A DNA stretch of 64,000 bases from Prosthecobacter sp. (GTDB taxonomy: Bacteria; Verrucomicrobiota; Verrucomicrobiia; Verrucomicrobiales; Verrucomicrobiaceae), in assembly GCF_014879935.1 (NCBI RefSeq), contig NZ_JACSRD010000116.1, positions 1 through 64,000 of the forward strand, read 5' to 3'. Positions 52,001-60,769 of this stretch are shown here, one piece after another. Made by a program: the position numbers and the translations under genes. Position 1 is the first letter of the stretch, and each line of letters opens with the position of its first letter. The notes under the pieces are model-generated. The model searched no databases and was not told the DNA's origin. It saw nothing but the letters and a program-made list of their open reading frames with translations.

Positions 52001-52034
52001 TTCGTCATTCGTCATTCGTCATTCGTCATTCGTC
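52001..52034. repeat. ATTCGTC heptad array upstream of the adenosyltransferase gene
   Basis: Four perfect ATTCGTC units follow one partial unit, ending 5 bp before the start codon at 52040. The unit is the same as in nasA (29594-29621), so this is a dispersed repeat. Being so close to the start it must form most of the 5' untranslated leader. Confidence 0.8.
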
Positions 52035-52039
52035 CCACC

Positions 52040-52594
52040 ATGTCCATCGCCACCCGCAAAGGAGACCAAGGGCAGACCGATCTGCTGTTCGGCTGCCGCC
52101 TCGCCAAATCCCATCCGCGTGTTCACGCTCTCGGTGCCGTGGATGAGCTGAACGCCGCGCTCGGGCCCTTGCGCATCGCCTGTGCGCGGGATGAGACGCG
52201 GCAGATCGTGCCGCAGGTGCAGCGCTGGCTCATTGCGCTCATGGGAGAACTCGCCACGCCGCCAGGAGAAGAGAAACGCTACCTCGAAACACACTCCGAC
52301 CGCATCACTGAAGCCCAAGTGACCTGGCTCGATGATTGGGTCGCGAAACTCGAGGCTGGAGGCGCCTTGAAGTTCAAAGGCTGGGCTCTCCCGGGCGAGG
52401 CGGGTGTGATGAGCGGCGCGTATGCCGATCTGGCCCGCGTGGCCTGCCGCCGCGCGGAACGCAGCGTGATCGATCTGCAAGGCAGCGCCGATGAAGTGCC
52501 AAACGGCGAGATCATCCGTTTCCTGAACCGCTTGGCGGACGTGCTCTGGCTTCTCGCACGCTGGGAGGAGCAGGAAGCAGCAGCATCGGCGTGA
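52040..52594 (+). CDS. PduO-type ATP:cob(I)alamin adenosyltransferase
   Basis: This 184-aa helical enzyme makes adenosylcobalamin from cob(I)alamin and ATP. The ATP-binding N-terminus TRKGDQGQTDLLFGCRLAKSHPRVHALGAVDELNAALG and the C-terminal CRRAERSVIDL and RFLNRLADVLWLLAR are PduO/MMAB hallmarks. The product would serve B12-dependent enzymes elsewhere in the genome. No cobalamin riboswitch is seen upstream, only the heptad repeat. Confidence 0.92.
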   Translation: MSIATRKGDQGQTDLLFGCRLAKSHPRVHALGAVDELNAALGPLRIACARDETRQIVPQVQRWLIALMGELATPPGEEKRYLETHSDRITEAQVTWLDDWVAKLEAGGALKFKGWALPGEAGVMSGAYADLARVACRRAERSVIDLQGSADEVPNGEIIRFLNRLADVLWLLARWEEQEAAASA

Positions 52595-52739
52595 TAAGTC
52601 CCTGCGCGGAATTTCGCAAATTCCACGCCCCTCCGCGTTTCCCACACTCTCGTCGTCAGCAAACGCAGACTGACAGAAGGGGCAGAAAAGGGGGGCTCAT
52701 GTTTCTGCCAGCCGATCAAGAAGCCGGGAGCAATGCAGG

Positions 52740-53597
52740 CTACACCGCTGCCGCAGCGGTCGCTTGGGGTGTGACCGCAAAAACAAAGCGATGGATGCCC
52801 GCGAGATCGGGAGCGGTGCTGGCAGCTTCGTAGCCGAGCTCGGTGCACCGTGTGGCCACGGCCGGCCCCTGGTCGTGACCGACTTCCAGGGCGATGAGAG
52901 CTCCGGGATTCAAATGCGGCAGCGCGTCTTGGAGGAAACGTTCCACGATTCGCAGCCCGTCCGGCCCGCCATCCAGGGCGAGCATGGGATCACGCCGGAC
53001 TTCGACGCTGAGGGTGGGAAGCTCGGCACTGGGGATGTAAGGCAGATTGGCGACGATGAGATCGAAGGTGGCCGTGATCTTCTCGAAAAGGTCGCTGCGG
53101 ATGAATTTGGCGGCCACTCCGAGGCGTGAGGCATTCAAACGGGCGAGATCGAGCGCGTCCTCGCTGATGTCGGCCAGGACCACGTCGCTGCCAGGCCAGG
53201 CTTTGGCCAGGCTGAGGCCGATGCAGCCGGAACCGGTGGCCATGTCGAGCACACGGGCCGGGGCAGTGGCGGATTTCTTCAAGACGAGTTCGACGAGCGT
53301 CTCGGTCTCCGGCCGTGGGACGAGCGCGCGATGGTCGCACACAAGCTCGTGGCCGCAGAACTCGACGGTGCCCAGCAAATGCTGCAGCGGTTCCCCTTCC
53401 CCACGACGACGCAGCAGCTCGCGCAAGCTGACGAGATCGGTCTCAGGCACGTTTTCGTTGAAGCGCAGATAGAGATCGAGCCGCCGACAGCCAAGGACAT
53501 GCGCGAGCAGATGCTCCATGTTCAGACGGGCCTCCTCGATCTGACGTTTCTCCAGATAGGCGGCGCCAGACTGGAGAATTTCGAGGAGAGGCTTCAT
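52740..53597 (-). CDS. prmC: Release factor glutamine N5-methyltransferase
   Basis: This 285-aa SAM-dependent enzyme methylates the GGQ glutamine of release factors RF1/RF2. It has an N-terminal helical domain (about 1-80) and a Rossmann domain with VLDMATGSGCIGLSLA (SAM-binding) and IVANLPYIPSAELPTL. The catalytic NPPY is NLPY here. VPRPETETLVELVL precedes the SAM site as in the family. The 146-bp gap upstream toward the adenosyltransferase gene shows no gene. Confidence 0.92.
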   Translation of the reverse strand: MKPLLEILQSGAAYLEKRQIEEARLNMEHLLAHVLGCRRLDLYLRFNENVPETDLVSLRELLRRRGEGEPLQHLLGTVEFCGHELVCDHRALVPRPETETLVELVLKKSATAPARVLDMATGSGCIGLSLAKAWPGSDVVLADISEDALDLARLNASRLGVAAKFIRSDLFEKITATFDLIVANLPYIPSAELPTLSVEVRRDPMLALDGGPDGLRIVERFLQDALPHLNPGALIALEVGHDQGPAVATRCTELGYEAASTAPDLAGIHRFVFAVTPQATAAAAV

Positions 53598-53667
53598 GGG
53601 AGGATGGATGGCGATGCGAATGACGGCCTGCGGGCGAGCCGCCAGGTCTTCGCGGGCGACGCTGCCT

Positions 53668-54234
53668 TTACTCCGGCAGGGACGACGGGATCAAGCCGGA
53701 TTCCGTGAGGATTTCATGAACGCGCTGGTCATGCGGCTCGACGGGGAGTGCTGCCACGATTTGAAAGTCGTAAGCCAGGCCGACACGCCGCGCACGGCAG
53801 TCAGACCGCCCGAGAAGCCGGTCATAATAGCCGCCGCCACGGCCGAGGCGTGCGCCATCACGTGTGAACGCCAGACCCGGCACGATGATGAGGTCAATCT
53901 CAGCGATCGATAGCGGCGGACAGGATGCACGGGGCTCCCAGGCTCCGATGTTGCTGCGGACCAGGTCGGCATCGTCACGGATTTCACGCGGCGCGAGCCT
54001 GCCTTCCTCAATCGCAAACAAAACGGCGCGGTGACCCTGTTCACGGAGCCAGGAGAGAAAAGCGCCCGTCAGATCCGGCTCTCCGCGCAATCCGCCGAAG
54101 ATGGCGACGATCCGCGAAGCCGCCCAAGATGCCGCCTGCTGCTGCAACCGGGCCACAAGAGCCCCACCGGCATGCGGGGGCACTTCACGAAGCAACTGAC
54201 GCATGCGCTGGCGGATGACGGTCTTGGTTTCCAT
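53668..54234 (-). CDS. 5-formyltetrahydrofolate cyclo-ligase
   Basis: This 188-aa enzyme (FAU1/YgfA family) converts 5-formyl-THF to 5,10-methenyl-THF. The ATP/folate motif GARLGRGGGYYDRLL is near residue 130, with IIVPGLAFTRDG before it. The start METKTVIRQRMRQ at 54234 aligns with relatives. An in-frame ATG at 54303 overlaps the kinase stop as ATGA and would add 23 residues, so translational coupling from there cannot be excluded. Confidence 0.88.
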   Translation of the reverse strand: METKTVIRQRMRQLLREVPPHAGGALVARLQQQAASWAASRIVAIFGGLRGEPDLTGAFLSWLREQGHRAVLFAIEEGRLAPREIRDDADLVRSNIGAWEPRASCPPLSIAEIDLIIVPGLAFTRDGARLGRGGGYYDRLLGRSDCRARRVGLAYDFQIVAALPVEPHDQRVHEILTESGLIPSSLPE

Positions 54235-54299
54235 GATGGGCGCATGCTTTACGCCATCCCGTGAGCCTGACAATCCCGCCGAGGCCGCAGGAGCCGCGT

Positions 54300-56258
54300 T
54301 CATGGCTTCACTTTGCGAAACAGCGGCACGGCGCGGCGGTTCACCATGTCAGCCGCCCAGCGTCCCTCAAACTCCGGGAGCAACAGCACGGCAGAAGGGG
54401 CGGGCACAGGCCGTGGATCCACGCGGAGCGGCTGTCGAGACCCTGGATTCGGCTGGCCCGGCGTCGGATTCACCGTCCAGCCCCAGGAAAAACCGGTGGT
54501 GTCCGAGATCAGGGACATGTCGGGCGGAAACTCCCGCCACGCACGGTCAAACGCCTGGATCACACGCCCGCGCGGGTCCGACCACGCAAATCTCCCCCCC
54601 TGTGAATCGAGCGAGAAACCAAACTGGATGCGGCCGGGCTCGCGAACCACGTTGCACGGGATCACGCGATACTCGCCAGGAGTGATCATGCCGGCGGGAT
54701 CGTTTTCGCGGACCACGAGCCGGCCTTCGACCGTTCCATCCTTGCTGATGTGGCGCAGATGCCAGCCATGCAGGCTCACCGGCTGCGTTCCAGGATTGAA
54801 CACCTCGACCCAGTCGGGCGTGGTGCCTTCCGGTGTCTTCCACGTGTGCCAGTTTTTGGCCTGTAACTCGGTGATGATGAGCGGCGGTTGCGGCGCCACC
54901 GGCATCCAGGCCTCGAAATCAACCGGTGATCCGTCATCCCAGCCCAGCAGGCTGCCGGTCTCCGTGACGGTGCCACCGGTCCACACGGGATTGGAAATTT
55001 CCCTGGCGTGAAGTCCGCGAACGATTTCATCCAGCTCGGCGGCGGAGTGAATGCTGGCCAGCTTGAAGCCCTGGCGCGCGGCCTGCTGGCGGGCGTCTTC
55101 CCAGGTCATGCGGAGGTTCATGACGGAGAAGGTGTCGTTCAGCTTGATGAGCGCGGCCTCCGCAGTCCTGCTTTCTTCCAGCTTCGGACGATTGCGGAGC
55201 ACCTGTTGATTGATCTCGCCAAAGAGGAAGATGAAGCCGGCGGTGACGATGACGGTGGTCATCATCGAGACAATCGGCCGCTGCACGATGGCACGGTTGA
55301 GAATCGGCGTGGCGATGCGCCGCGCGGCGTCCTCGATGTCCGCGGCGAGCTCCGAGGCCTTTTGATGCCGGTCATCCGGGCTCTCGCGCATGGCCTTGAG
55401 CACGATCTTGTCGAGCACCATGGGCGTGGAGGCCTTTTTCGAGGGCGGATCGAAGTTTCCCACCGGCAACTGCCCGGTGAGCAGCTCATACATCGTCACG
55501 CCAGTGCTGTAGATGTCGCAGCGATGATCCACGACGCCATTGCGGCGCATCTGCTCCGGCGCGGCATACACCGGCGTGCCGCCGAGACTGCTCTGCACGG
55601 CGGAATGAGAGCCCGGCTCCTTCAGATGCAGCTTTGCCAGGCCGAAATCAGCCACGCGCACGCGTTTGCGCTCGTCGATGAGGATGTTCGTCGGCTTGAT
55701 GTCGCGATGCACCACGCCGTGGTCGTGGGCGAACTGCAATGCGAGGCAGGTCTGCCTGATGATCTCCAGCACCTCGTCCACCGGGAGCCGGCGCTCCTGC
55801 ATGATCTCCAGCAGCGAGGTGCCGTTCACGTATTCCATCACGATGTACACGCCGCCGGCGGCATTGCGTCCGAAATCATGCACCGCCACGATGTGCGGAT
55901 GATGCAGGCGGGCGAGCATCAGCGCCTCCTGCTGGAAGCGGGTGACGAAGGCCGCATCCTCGCCGAACTCCGGCGGCAGGATCTTGATGGCCACCCGACG
56001 TTGCAGGGACACTTGTGTGGCCGCATACACCGCCCCCATCGCGCCACGGTCCAGATATTCGAATCCGGTGAATCCCGGAAAAAGACTTTCCAGCTCACGC
56101 GCGGGCGGCGGCTTCCATTCGGAGGCATGCCCGGCCATCACGCCATCCAGCAGCCCCACAGGATCCAGGCCCAGCAGCGAGTCCGACTCAGGAGCCGGAG
56201 AACGCGGGGCGGACCGCGTGGAATCGTTGTTGCGGCTCGGATTGCCCTCGGGTGTCAT
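54300..56258 (-). CDS. Membrane Ser/Thr protein kinase with extracytoplasmic C-type-lectin-like and lamin-tail domains
   Basis: This 652-aa protein has a Hanks-type kinase domain (about 65-320): glycine loop YLDRGAMGAVYAA, Lys in VAIKIL, HRDIKPTNILID, DFGLAKL and AAPEQ. One membrane helix follows (about 332-350, SMMTTVIVTAGFIFLFGE). The outside part begins with a C-type-lectin-like fold (about 375-455, MTWEDARQQAARQGFKLASIHSAAEL and VWTGG). A lamin-tail-type beta-sandwich follows (about 456-600, LIITELQAKNWHTWK and DWVEVFNPGTQPVSLHGW). It is divergent from the sigma-factor gene, a recurrent pairing. Confidence 0.85.
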   Translation of the reverse strand: MTPEGNPSRNNDSTRSAPRSPAPESDSLLGLDPVGLLDGVMAGHASEWKPPPARELESLFPGFTGFEYLDRGAMGAVYAATQVSLQRRVAIKILPPEFGEDAAFVTRFQQEALMLARLHHPHIVAVHDFGRNAAGGVYIVMEYVNGTSLLEIMQERRLPVDEVLEIIRQTCLALQFAHDHGVVHRDIKPTNILIDERKRVRVADFGLAKLHLKEPGSHSAVQSSLGGTPVYAAPEQMRRNGVVDHRCDIYSTGVTMYELLTGQLPVGNFDPPSKKASTPMVLDKIVLKAMRESPDDRHQKASELAADIEDAARRIATPILNRAIVQRPIVSMMTTVIVTAGFIFLFGEINQQVLRNRPKLEESRTAEAALIKLNDTFSVMNLRMTWEDARQQAARQGFKLASIHSAAELDEIVRGLHAREISNPVWTGGTVTETGSLLGWDDGSPVDFEAWMPVAPQPPLIITELQAKNWHTWKTPEGTTPDWVEVFNPGTQPVSLHGWHLRHISKDGTVEGRLVVRENDPAGMITPGEYRVIPCNVVREPGRIQFGFSLDSQGGRFAWSDPRGRVIQAFDRAWREFPPDMSLISDTTGFSWGWTVNPTPGQPNPGSRQPLRVDPRPVPAPSAVLLLPEFEGRWAADMVNRRAVPLFRKVKP

Positions 56259-56418
56259 GCTGGCTTGTGGAAATGCGAAAAGGGTTGTTCAACACGTCGG
56301 ATTGCAGCTCTGCAACGGCATTTTGGAACTAGTCGGATGAACCCATCTTGTGACACGAAAAAAATTTTACTCCGGGGTTACGTCCCGCACTTGCGCATGA
56401 TTCATTCCAATTCATTAC
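56259..56418. promoter_or_regulatory. Divergent kinase/sigma-factor promoter region
   Basis: This 160-bp region separates the kinase and sigma-factor starts. It holds a small dyad, TTGCAG-CT-CTGCAA (about 56303-56316), and an A/T-rich tract (56360-56370). No consensus -35/-10 pair is convincing. Confidence 0.3.
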
Positions 56419-57171
56419 ATGGCGCGCATGGCCCAGCCACACACTCACCATGGAGCGTTTCCAGCCACACGCTGGAGCATGGTGCTGGCCTTGCGTGATG
56501 GCGGGGACGAGCCGCGCGGACGCATGGCGCTGGAGGAGCTCTGCCGCATCTATTGGAAGCCGATCTACTCCTATGCTCGCTATCAGGGGCTCTCGCCTGC
56601 GGACGCGGAAGACCTCACTCAGAGCTTTTTTGGCTTCGCGCTGGAAAAGGATCTCTTCACCACGGCAGACGCGGCGCTGGGAAAGATGCGCAACTACCTG
56701 CTGACCGCCTTCGGCCGTCACATCAAGCACTGGCAGCGCCAGGCGGCCACGCTGAAACGCGGGGGTGGAAAGGAGATCCTCTCGATTGAAGCCTCCCAGG
56801 CGGAGGATGCGCTCGAGATCGACCCGTCTGACGAACGCACGCCTGAGTCCGTGTATCAAAGGATGTGCGCGTTGCGGATCATCGAGGCGGCGGTCGATCA
56901 ACTGGCCGCGGAGCAGCAGGCCGCGGGCAAGCAGCAGCAGTTTGAGTCTCTCCGGCCGCGTCTTGACCCGACGATGGCCGTCTCCGGCAGCGACGCGGAA
57001 CTCGCCGCGCAGCTCGGCATGACGCATGACGCGGTGCGGCAGGCCATCTCACGTCTGCGGCGGCGTTTCCGGGAGATCATGCGCGAGATGGTGGCAGGCA
57101 CCCTTTCCGCGCCCACCGACGAGGCCATTCAAGAAGAACTGGCCTCTCTGCGCAACGCGTTGCTGGGCTGA
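56419..57171 (+). CDS. ECF-like sigma-70 family factor of the kinase-linked type
   Basis: This 250-aa protein has region 2 (about 35-100, IYWKPIYSYARYQGLSPADAEDLTQSFFGFAL) and region 4 (about 195-230, AELAAQLGMTHDAVRQAISRLRRRFREIMREM). Long sigma-like proteins with the opening FPATRWSMVLA are typical of Planctomycetota/Verrucomicrobiota, next to Ser/Thr kinases. The ATG at 56428 (MAQPHTHHG) is an alternative. No anti-sigma factor is seen; the divergent kinase may control its activity. Confidence 0.87.
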   Translation: MARMAQPHTHHGAFPATRWSMVLALRDGGDEPRGRMALEELCRIYWKPIYSYARYQGLSPADAEDLTQSFFGFALEKDLFTTADAALGKMRNYLLTAFGRHIKHWQRQAATLKRGGGKEILSIEASQAEDALEIDPSDERTPESVYQRMCALRIIEAAVDQLAAEQQAAGKQQQFESLRPRLDPTMAVSGSDAELAAQLGMTHDAVRQAISRLRRRFREIMREMVAGTLSAPTDEAIQEELASLRNALLG

Positions 57172-57299
57172 AAAAACGCGGGCGGACAGGCATCAAAAAA
57201 AAGTCTGTCACACAATTCCACAGATTGGTTATCCCCGCACAGCAGACGGCCCCATGCCCGCGAGCTAAGAAACCAAACATCCAAAACGCACTTCATCTC

Positions 57300-57617
57300 A
57301 TGAACGCCATCGCCATCGCCACCTTCGGCACCAACATCCTGCGCTTCACCATGCCCCTGGCCGCCTCTTCAAACGACCTGACCGACCAGTTCAGCGGCAT
57401 CATCAACATCCTGAATCTCGTCGGCCTCGTGCTCGCCTTCGGCGGCCTGCTGTTCTCCGCGGTGATGTTCATGATGGGCCAGACTGAGCGCGTGCTCTAC
57501 GGCCTCGTCGGTGCCGGCATCGGCGGCCTGTCCTTCATCATCACCAAGGTCATGTTCGACACTGGCGCCGGCGGCAACACCGACATCGACGCCCTCGACA
57601 TGAACAGCGGCAACTAA
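57300..57617 (+). CDS. VirB2/TrbC-like pilin subunit
   Basis: This 105-aa protein has two hydrophobic segments (about 38-60, ILNLVGLVLAFGGLLFSAVMFM, and about 66-84, VLYGLVGAGIGGLSFIITKV) joined by a short polar loop (GQTER), the pattern of VirB2/TrbC pilins, and a Gly/Asp/Asn-rich tail. It heads the type IV secretion operon. The ATG at 57300 (MNAIAIATFG) is chosen over an upstream frame start in the leader. Identification rests on size, topology and gene order, since sequence identity in this family is low. Confidence 0.7.
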   Translation: MNAIAIATFGTNILRFTMPLAASSNDLTDQFSGIINILNLVGLVLAFGGLLFSAVMFMMGQTERVLYGLVGAGIGGLSFIITKVMFDTGAGGNTDIDALDMNSGN

Positions 57618-57688
57618 GACAGGCCTTACCATCCACAGTCCTCGCGGCGGGCCTGTCATGGGCCCGTCCGGGCGCTTCATGCCGAATC

Positions 57689-58060
57689 ATGGACCACCAA
57701 GGCGTCAAACTCCACGAGACCAACGAAGGCCGCGAGACCCAGCAGGGAATCGCGGGCTTCGAAGGCGCCAACGCGTTGTGGTTCATGCTGGCCTTCGGCC
57801 TTGCCATCATGATGTTCCAGGGACTGGCGAAAAAGCCGGGCGCCAGCATCCCCTTGGCGCTGCTGCTGGCCTCGATCCCGATCGTGCTGGTATCGCTTTA
57901 CTGCTTCGGCTTGAAGCAGGGCAAGCCACCGTCCTACGACGTCGAGCTCTTTGAATGGCTCATCATCAAGCTGTCCGGCACGCCCTATTTTTCTCCGAGC
58001 AAGGTGGAGCCCATCGCCCTGCCCTGGGTGGATGATCCAACCAAAGATCCTCCCCTCTAA
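57689..58060 (+). CDS. VirB3/TrbD-like inner-membrane protein
   Basis: This 123-aa protein has two membrane segments (about 30-45, LWFMLAFGLAIMMFQGL, and about 52-70, SIPLALLLASIPIVLVSLYCF) and a C-terminal soluble tail. It lies between the VirB2-like and VirB4-like genes (9 bp before the latter), where VirB3 belongs. VirB3 joins VirB4 in the inner-membrane complex. Assigned mainly by position and topology. Confidence 0.65.
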   Translation: MDHQGVKLHETNEGRETQQGIAGFEGANALWFMLAFGLAIMMFQGLAKKPGASIPLALLLASIPIVLVSLYCFGLKQGKPPSYDVELFEWLIIKLSGTPYFSPSKVEPIALPWVDDPTKDPPL

Positions 58061-58069
58061 ACCGCACCG

Positions 58070-60769
58070 ATGGCCCAATTCATCAACACCTATCTCGACG
58101 AGAACCTGATCATCTACCGCGGTCTGCAGCGCGGCGGTGCCATCGGCAGGGGCTACAACGTCGAGATGCCGGACACAGAGAACACAGACGCCTCCTGGCT
58201 CATGTCCCTGGAGGACAACCTGCGCGTCCTCCTCCGCATGGTGCGGCCGGAACTGCGGGTCCAGGTGGCATGGAGTGTGGACAGCGATTATCGCAAGGAA
58301 ATCGAGTCCTACCGGCAGAAGACCGAGATGCTGGCCCAAGACCGGTGGTCCACCCGCCAGCGCGAGGAGCGTTACCAGCGCTACGACCGCAAAATCCGCG
58401 AGCACAAGCTGCGTCGCGAGCATCTGCAGTTCTATTTCACCTCCAAAATCCAGGGGAAGGCCATGGGCGGCGGACGCCAGTATTATGAGGAGCTGCTCCA
58501 GGCCGCAAAACGCGAGCAGGGAGAGCTGGAGGAGGCGCTCCGGCAGCAACTCGGCGGCCTCGGCGGGCGTGTGATGCCCATGGACGACCGGGAGCACTTC
58601 GAGGCCTTCTACCGCTACTTCAATCCCAGCGCCTTCGAGAACGAATCACTCAAACTGGACGATCTCTACGACCCGACGAAGACCGTCTGCGAGATGTGCT
58701 TCAACAGTGATGCCGCACCCGTGCGCATGGGAGCCTCCACCTTCAAGATGGACGGCTTCTACCAGGGCATCTGCGTGGTCAAGTCGCTCCCGAAATTCAC
58801 TTACATCGGGATGATGCGCACGCTGACGCAGCTCGACATCCTCGACTACCAGATCGTCTGCAACATCGAGGCCGGTGACGTGGAGAAGGACCGCATCGCC
58901 ACGGAGGGCAAGGTGGCACGCCTTGAGCGCGGCAAAATGACGCCGTCTCTCGAAGCCACGCTGCTGAAACTGCGCACACGCGTGCGCCGCCTCAGCACCA
59001 ACGAGGTCGTGCCGTATCGAATGCACCTGATTGTGCGTGTGTGGGACAAGGACGCGAACGTCTGCGCCAGCAAGCTTTCCGCCATCCGCAACTCCATCCT
59101 GAAACTCGGCGGGGCGCAGTCCTATGAGCCCACGCTGCCCACCAGCGTGCGCAACTACTGGCAGCTCTGCATGCCGGGCTGGACCTGGGCGAACTACAAT
59201 GACTTCAAGCTCTACGTGGAGGATGTGAACCTCGCCGACCTGCTGCCCATCTCCAGCACGCCGACCGGCGATCTGGAGGAAGCGGAGGCCATTTACGACG
59301 GTCCACGTGGCGCCTTGGTGGGCTGCACCACCTTCGTGGGCAAGGAAGGCGCGATGCGCCCCGAGCACGGCATCATGTTCGGAGCCTCGGGGGCGGGAAA
59401 ATCGGTCTTCACCATCGATCTGCTCACGCAAACCGCGCCCTACTACGACTTCACCGCGATCGTGGAGGAAGGCTTGTCTTACAACCTCTTCACGAGGCTG
59501 TACGGCTGCACGCCGATCATCGTGCAGCCGAACGGGAACCTCACGTTCAACTATTTCGACACCCGCGGCCTTCCGCTCAGTTCCGACCAGCTCGGTGGAG
59601 CCACGGCGGTGGCCCATCTCATGGCGGGACCGCCGCCGGACGTGGACAAGGACCGCATCCGTCAGGCCTTGCTCGCGAAACAGATCGAGCGGCTCTACAT
59701 CGACCAGTTTGAGACCTGGGCCAGCCGCCATCCGAAGGAACGTGCTGAAGCAGCCCGCCGTGTGGCCGTGGCGGATGCCTGGAGGCAGAAGAAAATGCCC
59801 GGTGGCACTGTCCTTTCGGATGCGTGGATGGATTTTTATTCGGCGCTGATGGAGGGAGACCCCGTCGCGAACGAATTGAACCGCATGCAGGTGGACCAGG
59901 CGCTGCTGGAGGACTTCCTGAACAATCCGGGCAACCAGTGGGACATCATGAGCATGGGCTACACGCTCATGAAGGCGGAGGACATGCCCACCCACAGCCA
60001 GTTTGTCGAGCTGCTGAACCTCGAAAGCCGCCAGCGTCGTGCGCATGAGGATCTGGGCCTGCTGCGCATGCTGCTGGAGCCCTGGAGCCGCAACGGACGC
60101 TACGGCGCGATCCTCGATGGCGTGAACAACGTCGATCTCAGCGGCAAGGTGGTGCACTTCGAGCTCAGCTACATCCCGGAGAGTGCCAAAGAACTCCGCA
60201 CCGTGGCCGCCTTCCTCATCACGAACGATTTGCGCAAGGAGATCATGCGCCGGCCACGATCCACGCGGAAGCGCGTGATCCTGGAGGAGCTCTCCGCCTT
60301 CCTCGCCATGCCGGACGGCGACCGCATCACCCGCGAGTACTACGAGCGCATGCGCAAATACTCCTGCTGGGTGTTCTCGATCATCCAGCAGTTCCAGCGC
60401 ATCAAGGACCACCCGGTCCGCTCGTCGGTCGTGGGCAACTCGCGCGTCATGTTCATGCTGAAGCAGCCCGACCAGCGCGATGTGGAGAGCATGAGCGAGG
60501 GCTTCCGCATCCCTTCCATCACGAAGAAGCAGGTCACCAGCTTCCCGGACCCTTCGGAGATGAAGACGGAGCCGTACGGCTCCTTCGTCTATTATCACGA
60601 GGCCACCGGCCGCCCGCGCATCGCCATCGGCCGTCACATGGCCTCGAAGGAGATGATCCTGGCCTCCGCCACGTCCGGCGAGGCCTTCGAGCGCCAGAAC
60701 GAGGAGCTCAAGAACTACGGCGGCGACGCCTTCAAGATGATCACAAGCCAAGCCAAGTTGAAGAAATGA
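58070..60769 (+). CDS. virB4: VirB4/TrbE-type type IV secretion ATPase
   Basis: This 899-aa ATPase has a large N-terminal domain (about 1-430) with a coiled, charged stretch (about 80-130). The C-terminal motor has Walker A MFGASGAGKSVFTIDLL (about 440) and a Walker B-type segment RVILEELSAFLAMPDGDRI (about 735), then the conserved SIIQQFQRI. VirB4 energises pilus assembly and substrate transfer. Length is close to the usual 800-900 aa. Its stop overlaps the next start as ATGA. Confidence 0.88.
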   Translation: MAQFINTYLDENLIIYRGLQRGGAIGRGYNVEMPDTENTDASWLMSLEDNLRVLLRMVRPELRVQVAWSVDSDYRKEIESYRQKTEMLAQDRWSTRQREERYQRYDRKIREHKLRREHLQFYFTSKIQGKAMGGGRQYYEELLQAAKREQGELEEALRQQLGGLGGRVMPMDDREHFEAFYRYFNPSAFENESLKLDDLYDPTKTVCEMCFNSDAAPVRMGASTFKMDGFYQGICVVKSLPKFTYIGMMRTLTQLDILDYQIVCNIEAGDVEKDRIATEGKVARLERGKMTPSLEATLLKLRTRVRRLSTNEVVPYRMHLIVRVWDKDANVCASKLSAIRNSILKLGGAQSYEPTLPTSVRNYWQLCMPGWTWANYNDFKLYVEDVNLADLLPISSTPTGDLEEAEAIYDGPRGALVGCTTFVGKEGAMRPEHGIMFGASGAGKSVFTIDLLTQTAPYYDFTAIVEEGLSYNLFTRLYGCTPIIVQPNGNLTFNYFDTRGLPLSSDQLGGATAVAHLMAGPPPDVDKDRIRQALLAKQIERLYIDQFETWASRHPKERAEAARRVAVADAWRQKKMPGGTVLSDAWMDFYSALMEGDPVANELNRMQVDQALLEDFLNNPGNQWDIMSMGYTLMKAEDMPTHSQFVELLNLESRQRRAHEDLGLLRMLLEPWSRNGRYGAILDGVNNVDLSGKVVHFELSYIPESAKELRTVAAFLITNDLRKEIMRRPRSTRKRVILEELSAFLAMPDGDRITREYYERMRKYSCWVFSIIQQFQRIKDHPVRSSVVGNSRVMFMLKQPDQRDVESMSEGFRIPSITKKQVTSFPDPSEMKTEPYGSFVYYHEATGRPRIAIGRHMASKEMILASATSGEAFERQNEELKNYGGDAFKMITSQAKLKK

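Noticed and set aside
52001-52034. The direct heptad repeats could be mistaken for a CRISPR array.
   Set aside because: The units are 7 bp, contiguous and without spacers, and there are no cas genes in the window.
56320-56350. GGAAC at 56325 as the -35 of an ECF promoter for the sigma gene.
   Set aside because: No matching -10 element stands at the proper distance, and the motif alone is too short.
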